Of a stretch of DNA of 64,000 bases, positions 26,834 to 36,245 are shown one piece after another. Made by a program: the position numbers and the translations under genes. Source of the DNA: Sporocytophaga myxococcoides DSM 11118 (GTDB taxonomy: Bacteria; Bacteroidota; Bacteroidia; Cytophagales; Cytophagaceae); NCBI RefSeq assembly GCF_000426725.1, contig NZ_AUFX01000003.1, positions 372,001-436,000 of the forward strand. The letters run 5' to 3'. The notes under the pieces were generated by a model. It saw only the letters and a program-made list of their open reading frames with translations, made no database searches and was not told where the DNA came from. Each line of letters starts with the position of its first letter. The stretch's first letter is position 1.

Positions 26834-29197
26834 TTATCTTACCATCAATTCGACACTTTTTAAGTCCGTCGAATTACCTCCTGTCATGAGTGTAAATTTT
26901 CCGGGCTCTACGCCATAAAGCATATTAATATCATAGAATGATAATAAAGATGGATCTATGTTAAATGAGACGGTCTTTGTTTCTCCTGGATTCAGGGTCA
27001 CTCGTTTAAAACCTTTCAGTTCCTTAACCGGCCGTGTTACTGAAGCTACCTGATCTCTGATATATAATTGAACAACTTCTTCTGCCTGCATATTTCCTGT
27101 ATTGGTAACATCAACATTAAGAGTCAAAGAACCAGAAATACTCATTGTTGGCTGACTTAATCTTGGGCTACTATACTGAAAGGTTACATAACTTAATCCA
27201 TGACCGAAAGCATATACAGGCTCATTATCTGAAAATGCGTAATCGAATGCACGAGACATGGATTTTCTGCTGTAGTAAGCAGGTATATGTCCTGCAGACT
27301 TTGGCAGTGAAACCGTGAGTTTCCCAGAGGGAGCAATATCTCCGAACAATATTGAAGCAGCGGCATTACCGGTCTCCTGCCCCATATACCAGCCCTCCAG
27401 GATTGCTTTTACTCCTTCATTGTCTTTAAGATTTCCAATTGCAAGTGGCCGCCCTCCCATAAGATAAATGATTACAGGTTTCCCTGTTGCTACTATCGAA
27501 TTGATTAGTTCATTCTGAGAACCTATGAGATCTAAGGAACTTCTATCACCCTCATGCCCTTTCATCCATGCTTCACGGCAAGTAGTCTCATTGTCCCCAA
27601 CAACAAGAACTACAATATCTGCAGCTGAAGCAACTTTTATCGCTTCATCAATCAGAGGCTTATTTTGTTCAGGTGTCGATAGTTTTATATCTAATGCATG
27701 TTTCCAGTTGTAGAAAGAATTCTTCTTATGATTTTGGGTAATCTCACAACCTTTTGCATATAATACTTCAACATTATTTCCAGCACGTTTTTTTATTCCG
27801 TCCAGAATAGAAACATTATAGAAAGGGGTTCCGCTATAACCTCCCAAATATGCAAAATCAGCGTTGGGGCCTATCACCGCTATTTTTTTATACTTGTTTA
27901 TAGTCAGCGGCAACACGTTTTCATTATTCTTCAATAAAACAATTGATTTTTGCGCAGCCTTTAAAGCAAGTGTTTGAGACTCACCTTTCTTTGCCTCTGC
28001 AATGGCATTGGAAGCATTTACATAAGGGTTCTCAAACAGACCAAGGTTAAATTTCAAAATCAATATTTGTTTAACACACGAATCAATCAAAGAGATATCA
28101 AGTTTGTTTTCTTTAATCAATTCAGGTATCGTGTTATATGAATCAGGAAGCGGGAGCTCAATCTGAATCCCGGCCTTGAGTGCCTGTAATGCAGCTTCTT
28201 TAGGACCTTCGGCTACTTTATGATCAGCATGTAATTGGCGTATCCCTTCATAATCTGATACTATTAATCCTTTAAAACCTAATTCCTCTCTAAGTATCTC
28301 CTGTAACAGCCATGCATTCGAATGTGATGGTATTCCATCTATCTCATTGTATGATGCCATTACTGCGGCAGGCTTTGATTGTTCTATTACATATTGAAAC
28401 GGATAAATATGAATTTCTCTTAGATCTCTCATGCTAATATTTCCAGAGTTTCTGTTTAGACCTCCTTCAGGACTTCCATGAGCAGTAAAATGTTTAAGAG
28501 TTGCCAGAACATGATATTTATCCACCACACCGCTGCTTCCACCTTGCAAGCCTCTTACCTGAGCTGCACCCAGACGACTGTTCAGAAATGGATCTTCTCC
28601 ATAAAATTCTTCGATCCTTCCAAACCTCGGATCTCTTCCTACATCTAGTATTGGAGTAAGTGCCTGATGACCTCCACGGGAACGCATTTCTCGAGCGGTT
28701 ATATCATATACTTCTTCAAATAATTTTTCATCCCAGGACGATGCAAGACCTATTGTCATAGGAAAAGAGGTAGCTTCTGGCTTCATAAGACCATGACAGC
28801 CTTCATCGTGAAAAATTGCAGGTATACCCAAACGGGTCTTAGTCATTAGAAATTTCTGTGCAGCATTTTTCCAGTTCACATCTTTTTCTATAGGTAAATT
28901 CATTGGACCAATCTCGCCTATACCATTTTTGAAGATTTCCTTAAATATAGTTTCCTTAAATGTACTGTCACCTGTAACTACCTTGGTTCCATCAATATCC
29001 CAAAAGCCTATAAGCTGAGCTGTCTTCTCTTCAATAGTCATTCGGGAAAGCAAATCCGCAGCCCTTTCCTCTGGAGATAGTGAGGCATTTTTATATTGAG
29101 GTTTTTCTTCTGATTTATGAAGCCATGCTGAACAAAGAATAATACATACAAAGCATAAACTCAGCTTAAAAAAGACTTTACTTTTGATATTGAACAT
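26834..29197 (-). CDS. bglX: Beta-glucosidase, glycoside hydrolase family 3
   Basis: 787 residues. A lipoprotein-like leader (IILC at 19-22) is followed by the GH3 TIM barrel and alpha/beta sandwich. The nucleophile is Asp315 in LIVSDYEG; KHFTAHG (235-241) and SYNEIDGIPSH (282-292) are family motifs. The C-terminal fibronectin III-like domain (about 680-785) is present. It hydrolyses terminal beta-glucosides such as cellobiose and would act with the GH5 enzyme at 58 kb to complete cellulose breakdown, probably in the periplasm or at the inner face of the outer membrane. Confidence 0.88.
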   Translation of the reverse strand: MFNIKSKVFFKLSLCFVCIILCSAWLHKSEEKPQYKNASLSPEERAADLLSRMTIEEKTAQLIGFWDIDGTKVVTGDSTFKETIFKEIFKNGIGEIGPMNLPIEKDVNWKNAAQKFLMTKTRLGIPAIFHDEGCHGLMKPEATSFPMTIGLASSWDEKLFEEVYDITAREMRSRGGHQALTPILDVGRDPRFGRIEEFYGEDPFLNSRLGAAQVRGLQGGSSGVVDKYHVLATLKHFTAHGSPEGGLNRNSGNISMRDLREIHIYPFQYVIEQSKPAAVMASYNEIDGIPSHSNAWLLQEILREELGFKGLIVSDYEGIRQLHADHKVAEGPKEAALQALKAGIQIELPLPDSYNTIPELIKENKLDISLIDSCVKQILILKFNLGLFENPYVNASNAIAEAKKGESQTLALKAAQKSIVLLKNNENVLPLTINKYKKIAVIGPNADFAYLGGYSGTPFYNVSILDGIKKRAGNNVEVLYAKGCEITQNHKKNSFYNWKHALDIKLSTPEQNKPLIDEAIKVASAADIVVLVVGDNETTCREAWMKGHEGDRSSLDLIGSQNELINSIVATGKPVIIYLMGGRPLAIGNLKDNEGVKAILEGWYMGQETGNAAASILFGDIAPSGKLTVSLPKSAGHIPAYYSRKSMSRAFDYAFSDNEPVYAFGHGLSYVTFQYSSPRLSQPTMSISGSLTLNVDVTNTGNMQAEEVVQLYIRDQVASVTRPVKELKGFKRVTLNPGETKTVSFNIDPSLLSFYDINMLYGVEPGKFTLMTGGNSTDLKSVELMVR

Positions 29198-29294
29198 TTT
29201 TAAGAATTATAAAATATGAAATGATTGTGAGGGATAAAGATATAAAATACAATCATTTAACCCAAAAGTCATCACTTGTAACAAGAAGTAAAAA

Positions 29295-29340
29295 TGAAAA
29301 CAAAAAGCCAGAAGAGCAATCTACCGGCCTTTTGTTTTTA
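29295..29340 (-). terminator. Intrinsic terminator of the ArsR operon
   Basis: GCCAGAAGA (29307-29315) faces TCTACCGGC (29320-29328) over a 4-base loop with one mismatch and one G-T pair. Both sides carry T-runs, TTTTTGTTTTC on the minus strand, so it closes the leftward operon ending at 29359. Confidence 0.7.
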
Positions 29341-29358
29341 ATGTTAAAATAACTTAAT

Positions 29359-29928
29359 TCAGACTCTTAGTGAGCCTCTGAACCCTCTGGCTGCATAGTA
29401 AGATTCCGCTCCATTGTGATACATAAAAACAGTGTTATAGCGACGATCACAGAAAATCGCTCCACCGAGCTTTCTTATATCAGAAGGTGTTTTTACCCAG
29501 CTGGATGTTTTAGTATCAAAGTTCCCAAGCTTCTGAAGTTCCCTATATTGTTCTTCTGTCAGGATCTCGATCCCCATGTCAGACGCCATCCCCATTGCAC
29601 TATTTTCCGGTTTATGCTCTTTCCTAGCTTCTAATGCTTCATGATCATAACAAATACTTCTTCTTCCTTTAGGACTCTCAGCTGAACAATCATTAAAAAT
29701 ATATTCACCCGTCTTTTTATCATAACCTACCACATCAGGTTCGCCACCGGTTTTTTCCATTTCATTAAGCGACCATAGCTTTTCTGCATAAGCAGCCGCT
29801 ATTAGCTTAGCATGGACAGCAGCCCATTCAAGTCCTTTATGGCGATTCATATTTTTCTCAAAACGAACTTTTAATATTGTGAGCAACTCTTCACTTTCTT
29901 TAGCTGACAATTTCTTTTTATTAGCCAT
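29359..29928 (-). CDS. DUF4256 domain protein
   Basis: 189 residues from the ATG at 29928 (MANKKKLSAKE); the frame opens with a TTG four codons earlier. The whole length matches DUF4256 with YIFNDCSAESPKGRRS, CYDHEALEARK and FDTKTSSWVKTP. The domain is of unknown function and cytoplasmic. It is the last gene of the ArsR-led operon, 54 bases after the YdeI-type gene, so probably co-regulated with it. Confidence 0.85.
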   Translation of the reverse strand: MANKKKLSAKESEELLTILKVRFEKNMNRHKGLEWAAVHAKLIAAAYAEKLWSLNEMEKTGGEPDVVGYDKKTGEYIFNDCSAESPKGRRSICYDHEALEARKEHKPENSAMGMASDMGIEILTEEQYRELQKLGNFDTKTSSWVKTPSDIRKLGGAIFCDRRYNTVFMYHNGAESYYAARGFRGSLRV

Positions 29929-29982
29929 GATTCTATTCAATTATTTATTCAATGAAATAAAACAGTCTCCAATCTAAATATA

Positions 29983-30561
29983 CTAATCGTTTAATCCTCT
30001 TCCTTCGAGTATTTGTTGTATGCATTTTTCTATTCTGGACTCTCGGGTCTTGGATTGCTTGGGTTGAGAAAAATAAAATATGTATGCTCTTTGTCGTCCA
30101 GGTGTCAATTCTTCAAAAGCAGTTTTCAAAACCTTCATTTTATCTAACCTCTTTTGAAACTCTTCTGGTATCGGGTAATCTGAAGTCTTTTTCAATTCTA
30201 CTTTTAAACCAGCTTCTTCAACTTCAACGGCTTCATAAATATAGGACTTCAATGTCTTTTCCAACTTCACTATTTCCTTCACATTTGTAAACCGAATCTG
30301 TCGTGCTGACTGTACATTTTCAGTTTGTTGGATTAGAATACCTTTCTTATCCTTTAAAAGTGCGCCTTTGAAAAACAAAAGCGCACAATATTCTTTAAAC
30401 ACATGTATTAAAACAATGTTCCTTTTCTCAAACACATAACAAGGACACCCCCACTTCAACTCTTCTGTCAGCGCAGTGTCAAGAACAATCGTTCTCAATT
30501 GCTCGATTTCTTCCTTCCACTTTTGGGCTTCATTAAAATAAAAGTCAACCTTGGGGTTCAT
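29983..30561 (-). CDS. YdeI/OmpD-associated (DUF1801-type) protein
   Basis: 192 residues. The N-terminal DUF1801-like domain (EELKWGCPCYVFEKRNIVL, residues about 34-52, and ALLFFKGALLKD) is followed by a C-terminal YdeI-type helical domain with FEELTPGRQRAYIFYFSQ and a basic end. Function is undefined; the family recurs beside SRPBCC and DoxX genes. It is the fourth gene of the ArsR operon. Confidence 0.85.
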   Translation of the reverse strand: MNPKVDFYFNEAQKWKEEIEQLRTIVLDTALTEELKWGCPCYVFEKRNIVLIHVFKEYCALLFFKGALLKDKKGILIQQTENVQSARQIRFTNVKEIVKLEKTLKSYIYEAVEVEEAGLKVELKKTSDYPIPEEFQKRLDKMKVLKTAFEELTPGRQRAYIFYFSQPKQSKTRESRIEKCIQQILEGRGLND

Positions 30562-30574
30562 GTTATTTATTTGT

Positions 30575-30958
30575 TTATTGATTTGATGAAACGAACTTTC
30601 TATCAGAAGGTCTGAAATACCAAGATACTATAATCAAAACGATTAATAATACTGGTCCGATATTTTCTGTGGGTGCGTCTGCCACGGCAATATGTGAATA
30701 TAGAGCTCCTGACATGCAAAAGAAAAATCCTGCATAAGCCCATTCCTTTACTAAAGGAAATCTAGGAATGAGTATTGCTATGACTCCCAAAATTTTCCAG
30801 ACTCCAATTATAGTTAAGAAATAAGCAGGGTAACCTAAATGGGTAACTCCCTTTACAGTGTCTTCCACATGAAGTAATTGTGCAATTCCACCGGAAAGCA
30901 TTCCCAGTGACAACCAAAGGGTAGCAACCCAATAGATAATTTTGTTTCTCTTTGTCAT
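30575..30958 (-). CDS. DoxX family membrane protein
   Basis: 127 residues with four transmembrane helices and the DoxX-like pattern around LGYPAYFLTIIGVWKILG. DoxX-like proteins are thought to take part in redox or detoxification processes at the inner membrane. Third in the operon: 6 bases after SRPBCC and 13 bases before the YdeI-type gene. Confidence 0.85.
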   Translation of the reverse strand: MTKRNKIIYWVATLWLSLGMLSGGIAQLLHVEDTVKGVTHLGYPAYFLTIIGVWKILGVIAILIPRFPLVKEWAYAGFFFCMSGALYSHIAVADAPTENIGPVLLIVLIIVSWYFRPSDRKFVSSNQ

Positions 30959-30964
30959 AATATG

Positions 30965-31429
30965 TTACTTTAATTTATTTACTATTTCTTGTAATCTGTT
31001 ATGCGCCATGTTAATTCCTTGGGCAAATGGCAACTGAAGTATCTGATCTCGTATTGCAACAGATCTGTATACCACGTGCATTCTGAGCTTGCTGGTATCA
31101 TCTGTGAGCCTTTCAAAATCAAGGAACTCAAGCTGAGGACCAAACGGCGCATTCTCCATTTCAAACGTTCTTGTAATTTTCTCATTCGGAATAAATTCAT
31201 GAATGACACCACTAAATCCATGTTTATTACCCTTGGGATCAAGCGTTTCAAATTGCCAGCTACCATGCTTTTTATTTTCCAGTTTCAACACTTTTGTTCC
31301 CATCCATTGCTCAACAATTTCCGGTTCAATGTATGCTTTAAAAAGCAAATCCAATGGCAACTCAAATTCCCTTGTGATCACTATCTCCTGCTTGCCTTCT
31401 ACAGCATCTATCTTTGTTTTTAATTCCAT
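30965..31429 (-). CDS. SRPBCC (AHSA1-like) domain protein
   Basis: 154 residues. The START/Bet v 1-like AHSA1 pattern is seen: ITREFELPLDLLFKAYIEPE at the start, then a hydrophobic ligand cavity, and a C-terminal long helix. The ArsR-SRPBCC pair is a common bacterial arrangement whose ligand is unknown. It follows the ArsR gene by 8 bases and precedes DoxX by 6. Confidence 0.88.
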   Translation of the reverse strand: MELKTKIDAVEGKQEIVITREFELPLDLLFKAYIEPEIVEQWMGTKVLKLENKKHGSWQFETLDPKGNKHGFSGVIHEFIPNEKITRTFEMENAPFGPQLEFLDFERLTDDTSKLRMHVVYRSVAIRDQILQLPFAQGINMAHNRLQEIVNKLK

Positions 31430-31437
31430 TTGCTTAC

Positions 31438-31761
31438 CTATTCTTTTGACTTGTATTTTTTCATTATGGATTCCAATTTATTAAACCTGTCATCCCACAT
31501 TTTACGGAATGGTTCAATGAAGTCTGCAATCTCTTTCATTTTATTTGGGTTTAGGTGATAATACATCTCTCTGCCATTTTGCTCCTGTTTAAGCAATTCG
31601 CATTCTGTAAGTATCTGTAGATGTTTCGATACCGTCGGTCGGGCCGTGTCAAAGTTGGCAGCTATAGCTCCCGCAGTCATGGATTGAGAGGCAACCAACA
31701 GAAGTATAGCCCTTCTTGTAGGGTCTGCTATGGCTTGAAATACATCTCTTCTTAAATTCAT
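31438..31761 (-). CDS. ArsR-family winged-helix repressor (non-metal type)
   Basis: 107 residues. The [13 protein letters not shown] start and [34 protein letters not shown] core are typical of ArsR/SdpR-like repressors. The metal-binding ELCVCDL cysteine motif is absent, so a metal sensor is unlikely. First gene of the leftward operon ArsR-SRPBCC-DoxX-YdeI-DUF4256. Its promoter is overlaid by two palindromes (31764-31781, 31790-31807), so autorepression of the whole operon is expected. Confidence 0.9.
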   Translation of the reverse strand: MNLRRDVFQAIADPTRRAILLLVASQSMTAGAIAANFDTARPTVSKHLQILTECELLKQEQNGREMYYHLNPNKMKEIADFIEPFRKMWDDRFNKLESIMKKYKSKE

Positions 31762-31763
31762 TA

Positions 31764-31807
31764 TGTAGCTATTTGACTACAAATATACATGTAGCTATTT
31801 AACTACA
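31764..31807 (-). promoter_or_regulatory. Twin palindromic operator of the ArsR operon
   Basis: Two copies of TGTAG-N8-CTACA, with near-identical centres, lie at 31764-31781 and 31790-31807, 26 bp centre to centre. They flank and overlap the -7 box and transcription start, as expected for an ArsR repressor that blocks its own operon. Confidence 0.75.
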
Positions 31808-31811
31808 CAAA
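31780..31811 (-). promoter_or_regulatory. Bacteroidota promoter of the ArsR operon
   Basis: On the minus strand TTTG (31811-31808) is followed after 20 bases by TATATTTG (31787-31780), an exact TTTG-N20-TAnnTTTG promoter. It would start transcription about 12 bases before the ArsR ATG. Confidence 0.75.
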
Positions 31812-32154
31812 TTTTTTAGCATTTTTTTTAGTAATTTATTCATCCTAAGATAAAGCATCTTAGGTTCAGCAAGCATATCTAACTCAGAATTACAGATTTG
31901 TATCTTCCCTCCGGTAATAAATAATTCTGAAAAAAAGAAAAGATATTGAATCTCTTATAAGCCTATTACGATTTGAGAAAACCATAATAGTTAATTGACA
32001 TACATCAGATATGAAGAATAAAAGAACTTTAGCGAGTTCTTTATTTTATTATCAATGAAGTGAAGGATATGACTTATATTCAGGAAAAAATTTGTATTAT
32101 ATAATACGTCACAAGTAAATTGACAACATTCTCCCCCAATAAATATAGTCTGAT
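31812..32154. other. Intergenic between ArsR operon and Na+/H+ antiporter
   Basis: 343 bases. The only structure is an inverted repeat CCTAAGAT-aaagc-ATCTTAGG (31844-31864) without a T-tail. A short leftward frame (31991-32173) is not convincing. The antiporter promoter must lie here but was not identified. Confidence 0.4.
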
Positions 32155-33732
32155 ATGCTAGACCATTTTCCATTTTATTTAACTCTGATAGTCCTTATAG
32201 TATTGCTGATAATGCTGAGCAATAAAATTAAAGTTGCATACCCGGTACTATTAGTTCTGGGGGGATTGACAATGAGTTTTATTCCTTTTATTCCAGTAAT
32301 GAAAATTGATCCTGAATTGATTTTCATAATTTTCCTTCCACCATTATTGTATGAAGCAGCATGGACCAATTCCTGGAAAGAGCTCTGGCATTGGAGAAGG
32401 ATCATAGGAAGCTTTGCATTTATTGTCGTCTTTCTTACTGCAATCGCAGTAGCTTTTATTGCTAACTCAATTATACCTGGATTTTCACTGGCTTTAGGTT
32501 TTTTATTGGGAGGAATTGTTTCGCCACCGGATGCTGTAAGTGCGAGTGTAATTCTAAAACTTGTAAAAGCACCTAAAAGAATGTCCTCTATTCTTGAAGG
32601 AGAAAGCTTACTAAATGATGCTTCCTCACTTATTATCTTTCGTTTTGCAATGATAGCAGTGGCCACTGGACAATTTATCTGGTACGAGGCAGCATTGAGC
32701 TTTGGCTGGATGATCATTGGAGGCATTGGTACAGGTTTAATCGTAGGATTGCTTTTTTTAAAAGCACACAAATGGCTTCCGACGGATGTAAACATGGATA
32801 TTATCCTTACGCTTGTGACACCTTACGCAATGTACATCGCAGCTGAAGAAGTACATGCTTCGGGCGTCCTTGCAGTAGTGAGTGGAGGACTGTTTTTATC
32901 CTATTTCAGACATCATTTCCTTACGGGCTCTTCTCGTTTGAGTGGAGAGAATGTTTGGCAAAGCCTTATATTCCTATTAAACGGATTGGTCTTTTTGCTG
33001 ATTGGACTGGATCTTCCTGAAATCATTTCGGGATTACAAGAAGAAGGATTCGGTTTTTACCATGCAACTGCATATGGATTGTTTATTACTTTTGTGCTGA
33101 TCATAGGCAGAATGATTGCTGCTTACGGTGCATTAATTACCACATTGTTTGCTAGTCATTTCATTAAAGTTGCTGATAGTAATCCTGGTTTAAAAGCTCC
33201 TCTTCTACTCGGATGGACAGGTATGCGAGGAGTGGTTTCTCTCGCGGCTGCACTATCTATTCCTGTGACACTTGACAGTGGGATGCCTTTCCCCCATCGG
33301 AATCTTATATTGTACATCACATTTATAGTAATACTTGTAACATTAGTATTACAGGGATTAACATTACCTTTCCTTATTAAAAAAGTAAAATTACCGAACT
33401 TCAACGATCATCTTCCTGAAGAAGAAACAAAAAACCTCCTTCGTGAAGCATTGGCAAAAGAGTCTCTGAATTATCTTACAGAAAATCATAAAGTAGAAGT
33501 AGAACATAGTTTCCACTTACAAAAGCTGGCTACCAAATGGGAGAAACAAATGACAGCAGATGAAGATCCTAACTTGTCTGAAAGAACAAAATTGATTTAT
33601 GGGAACATACTTGAAAAACAGAGACAGTTACTAATTCAAATGAATAACAAGGAAAAGCATATTGATGAAGAGATCATTAGGAAATTTCTACATCAAATAG
33701 ATTTGGAAGAAGAAAAACTGAAGCTCGAATAA
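32155..33732 (+). CDS. Na+/H+ antiporter, CPA1 family (NhaP/YjcE-like)
   Basis: 525 residues with 12 or so helices; GESLLNDASSLIIF (residues about 149-162) contains the conserved Asn-Asp of electroneutral CPA1 exchangers, and PLLYEAAWTNSWKEL and GWTGMRGVVSLAAALSIP are family motifs. A C-terminal cytoplasmic tail of about 115 residues is helical and charged. It exchanges Na+ (or K+) for H+ at the inner membrane, for pH and salt homeostasis. It is convergent with the M43 protease gene, with only 15 bases between stops and no terminator hairpin. Confidence 0.9.
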   Translation: MLDHFPFYLTLIVLIVLLIMLSNKIKVAYPVLLVLGGLTMSFIPFIPVMKIDPELIFIIFLPPLLYEAAWTNSWKELWHWRRIIGSFAFIVVFLTAIAVAFIANSIIPGFSLALGFLLGGIVSPPDAVSASVILKLVKAPKRMSSILEGESLLNDASSLIIFRFAMIAVATGQFIWYEAALSFGWMIIGGIGTGLIVGLLFLKAHKWLPTDVNMDIILTLVTPYAMYIAAEEVHASGVLAVVSGGLFLSYFRHHFLTGSSRLSGENVWQSLIFLLNGLVFLLIGLDLPEIISGLQEEGFGFYHATAYGLFITFVLIIGRMIAAYGALITTLFASHFIKVADSNPGLKAPLLLGWTGMRGVVSLAAALSIPVTLDSGMPFPHRNLILYITFIVILVTLVLQGLTLPFLIKKVKLPNFNDHLPEEETKNLLREALAKESLNYLTENHKVEVEHSFHLQKLATKWEKQMTADEDPNLSERTKLIYGNILEKQRQLLIQMNNKEKHIDEEIIRKFLHQIDLEEEKLKLE

Positions 33733-33747
33733 AGTTAAAAATTAAAA

Positions 33748-35535
33748 CTATTTACTAACTAAGATCTTTTTTGCAACAATCTGATTATCGGCACTGACAG
33801 TTAGAATATAAATTCCATTCTTCAGATCTGAAAGGTTTATATCCTGGCTAAAGCTGCTTTTTTCAAATTGATTAAAGGAAAGAATATTTTGTCCCAGAGT
33901 ATTATAGAGGTCAAAGCGAACATTATTTTCTCCATCCATTAGAATATCAATAGAAACCAGATCAGTGGCAGGATTCGGATATGTATTTATAATAAGAGAA
34001 GGTGAAGCCCTATAGATTTTAATATTATCCAAATAAACAGAATTACCTGCAGTACCATAACTTGTTATATATAATTTAGCACCTTTCTGATTGGCAACCG
34101 CTTCTAAAGGTATATTCACTGAGCTCCAATCTCCAGGCTCCGGATAGAAGTTATCATTTGTTTTTCTTGCAGTATTTAAATCTCCACCATAAATCGTTTT
34201 TAACAAATATTTCTTATCTATACAGCCAAGAGAAAACTCAATAACCAGACTATCTGTTTCATTAGAATTATTAGCTGCTCCCGCAATATCAAAGTATAAA
34301 TTTGGATGATCATTATCACTAAAATCCAGATTTGGGGATATAAGTACATCATAAGATTTAGGATTCAAATGATAGGAATTTTTGTTTGAAATTGAAATAC
34401 AGCGATTACTTTTTTCAAACGCTCCAGGAAAAGCCAAGTCCCAGGTATCAGAAGCATCCGGATTATAAATTGACCATCCTTCTGACAGCATTCTGTCTGA
34501 TTCAAAAGTTAAGTTTTGAGTATATTGATGAAGGGGCTTTGAACAACAACCTCCACTTTCTAACAATTTCTTTCTACGGGGACTCACTTCTAAAAAAGTA
34601 CGCATTCTTTCCTTTTGTCCCTGAGTAAATATGTTCATGCATTTATCTACTGTATAATCAAGGTAATTCTCATACATCTTTGGAACTCGCACTCCGGAAC
34701 ATTCTGTATATCTAACATCACAAAGTGTTTCGGTTGAATCAGCATGCCATTCCTGAGTTGGTGTGTCTGCAATAAAATCGTCTCCGCAATAACTGTCTCC
34801 CCAGATATGAATAAGACCCAACCAATGACCTACTTCATGAGTAGCCGTCCGACCCAAATTGTATGGTTTAGCAGCTGATCCCGTTGTTCCGAATGCTTTG
34901 TAATCAATTACTACTCCATCAGTAAACTCAAAGCCATCATTGAATGGTGCTCCAGGAATACCTGCCCCTCCAGGTGATTGAGCATATCCTAAAATTTTGC
35001 CAGCAATGTTGGTCACCCAGATATTAAGATATTGATCGCTTGGCCAATAAGAAAGTTTTTTTAACTCAACATCATCCATCTGGTAATCAAAGGATAACTT
35101 TTTATTATATACTCTGACAATACCTTTAGTAGATCTACCATCAGGATCATATTGCGCCAGACAAAACTGGATGCGGGTGTCTGCTCCAACGGGATTTGTA
35201 TTAAAGCCATGAGTGCCTGGCATCTTCCTGAAATCTTCGTTTAAAACTGTAATTTGAGAATGAATTTGTTCATCAGAAATATTTGTGTTATTAAACCCTC
35301 CAATGAAATTATTTTGGGAATTATGAACAACATGAACGACTATGGGAATTTCATAAACGAACGTATCCGATATTTTTGCATTTCTCTTTTTGATAGTTCT
35401 TAAGAAATGTTCAACCTGATCAGGGGTTGGTAATGGCCTCGAATTTTGGGGATATGAATTCGTTATGCATTCTCTTTGTGCAAATGTTTTTGAAAGAAGA
35501 AGAACAAAAAATAATAAGACACAAAAAAATCTCAT
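33748..35535 (-). CDS. Secreted M43-family zinc metalloprotease with T9SS domain
   Basis: 595 residues from the ATG at 35535 (MRFFCVLLFF); a GTG two codons earlier opens the frame. A signal peptide ends TFAQ. The zinc motif HEVGHWLGLIH is at residues 233-243 (HExxHxxGxxH, metzincin), followed by a Cys-rich region and a Met-turn region, as in pappalysin-like M43 peptidases. A MAM/jelly-roll-like domain (about 340-510) and a type A T9SS sorting domain (YPNPATDLVSI...) complete it. It is probably exported to degrade proteins outside the cell. Confidence 0.9.
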   Translation of the reverse strand: MRFFCVLLFFVLLLSKTFAQRECITNSYPQNSRPLPTPDQVEHFLRTIKKRNAKISDTFVYEIPIVVHVVHNSQNNFIGGFNNTNISDEQIHSQITVLNEDFRKMPGTHGFNTNPVGADTRIQFCLAQYDPDGRSTKGIVRVYNKKLSFDYQMDDVELKKLSYWPSDQYLNIWVTNIAGKILGYAQSPGGAGIPGAPFNDGFEFTDGVVIDYKAFGTTGSAAKPYNLGRTATHEVGHWLGLIHIWGDSYCGDDFIADTPTQEWHADSTETLCDVRYTECSGVRVPKMYENYLDYTVDKCMNIFTQGQKERMRTFLEVSPRRKKLLESGGCCSKPLHQYTQNLTFESDRMLSEGWSIYNPDASDTWDLAFPGAFEKSNRCISISNKNSYHLNPKSYDVLISPNLDFSDNDHPNLYFDIAGAANNSNETDSLVIEFSLGCIDKKYLLKTIYGGDLNTARKTNDNFYPEPGDWSSVNIPLEAVANQKGAKLYITSYGTAGNSVYLDNIKIYRASPSLIINTYPNPATDLVSIDILMDGENNVRFDLYNTLGQNILSFNQFEKSSFSQDINLSDLKNGIYILTVSADNQIVAKKILVSK

Positions 35536-35822
35536 AGTCACTTATATTATATGTAAATAAAAAACTTATTCTGTTTTTTAATCAAGTTTCCTATATTCTT
35601 AATCACTGATTAACGTTAAATTTCAAAATTAATATAATTACTTTAGTGGAGAACAAAGTTTGTTATTTACGTAATAATGAAATAAGGAAATGAATGGCGA
35701 AAATGAATTAATTAACGATATTGTTATACCTTTTTTAATTAAAACTAATTGAATACATTTTTCGGTTATTGAATGGCTGTATGAATAATTTTTACGTTGA
35801 ATAACTAACCTAACTATGTTAT

Positions 35823-36202
35823 ATGAAAAACTATTTTAACCTACTCCTTTTCTCCTTTATTATAATTCTTTCAAGCTGCAGTGGATCTGATGTTTATCAA
35901 GGTAACTGGAAAGCTACAGACACTAATGGAAATAAGTTTGAAATTAATTTTGAACCTAAAAAATTTTCAATTAAAAACGTTGACGGTAATATTGAAACCT
36001 TTGAATACACTCAAAATTCAGTGAAAATTGAAAATTCTGTAAGAACTTATGGTATAAAATTAAGTGATGGAAGGGCATATAATATTTTATTGCCAATGAA
36101 ACAAGCAAAGGGGTAATTATGCTTGAAAACAATGAGTCACTTTATACCATAAGCAGGGTATCCTATATTCAATACGAAGATCTTTATAAATTAACAAACT
36201 AA
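35823..36202 (+). pseudogene. Lipoprotein gene with -1 frameshift at AAAGGGG (programmed or indel)
   Basis: Frame 1 codes 97 residues: a lipoprotein leader with LSSC (residues 16-19), then a beta-rich domain, and stops at 36114. A second reading, one base back, continues from the same point with VIMLENNESLYTISRVS and ends at 36202, giving about 126 residues in all. The join lies in A AAG GGG, a canonical X XXY YYZ slippery heptamer in the right frame (36107-36113). The YTISRVSYIQYEDLYKL end is what one would expect at the end of this sort of Bacteroidota lipoprotein. Either programmed -1 frameshifting, loss of one G, or a sequencing error would explain it. Function unknown. Confidence 0.6.
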
Positions 36203-36245
36203 CTTACAGTATAAAACATCACATAATTACTAAAGACTAAAAATT

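Noticed and set aside
31438-31761. ArsR protein as an arsenic or metal sensor
   Set aside because: No Cys pair or ELCVCDL motif, and no metal transporter or reductase in the operon.
31991-32173. Leftward 60-residue frame before the antiporter
   Set aside because: Crosses the antiporter start and has no RBS or recognisable domain.
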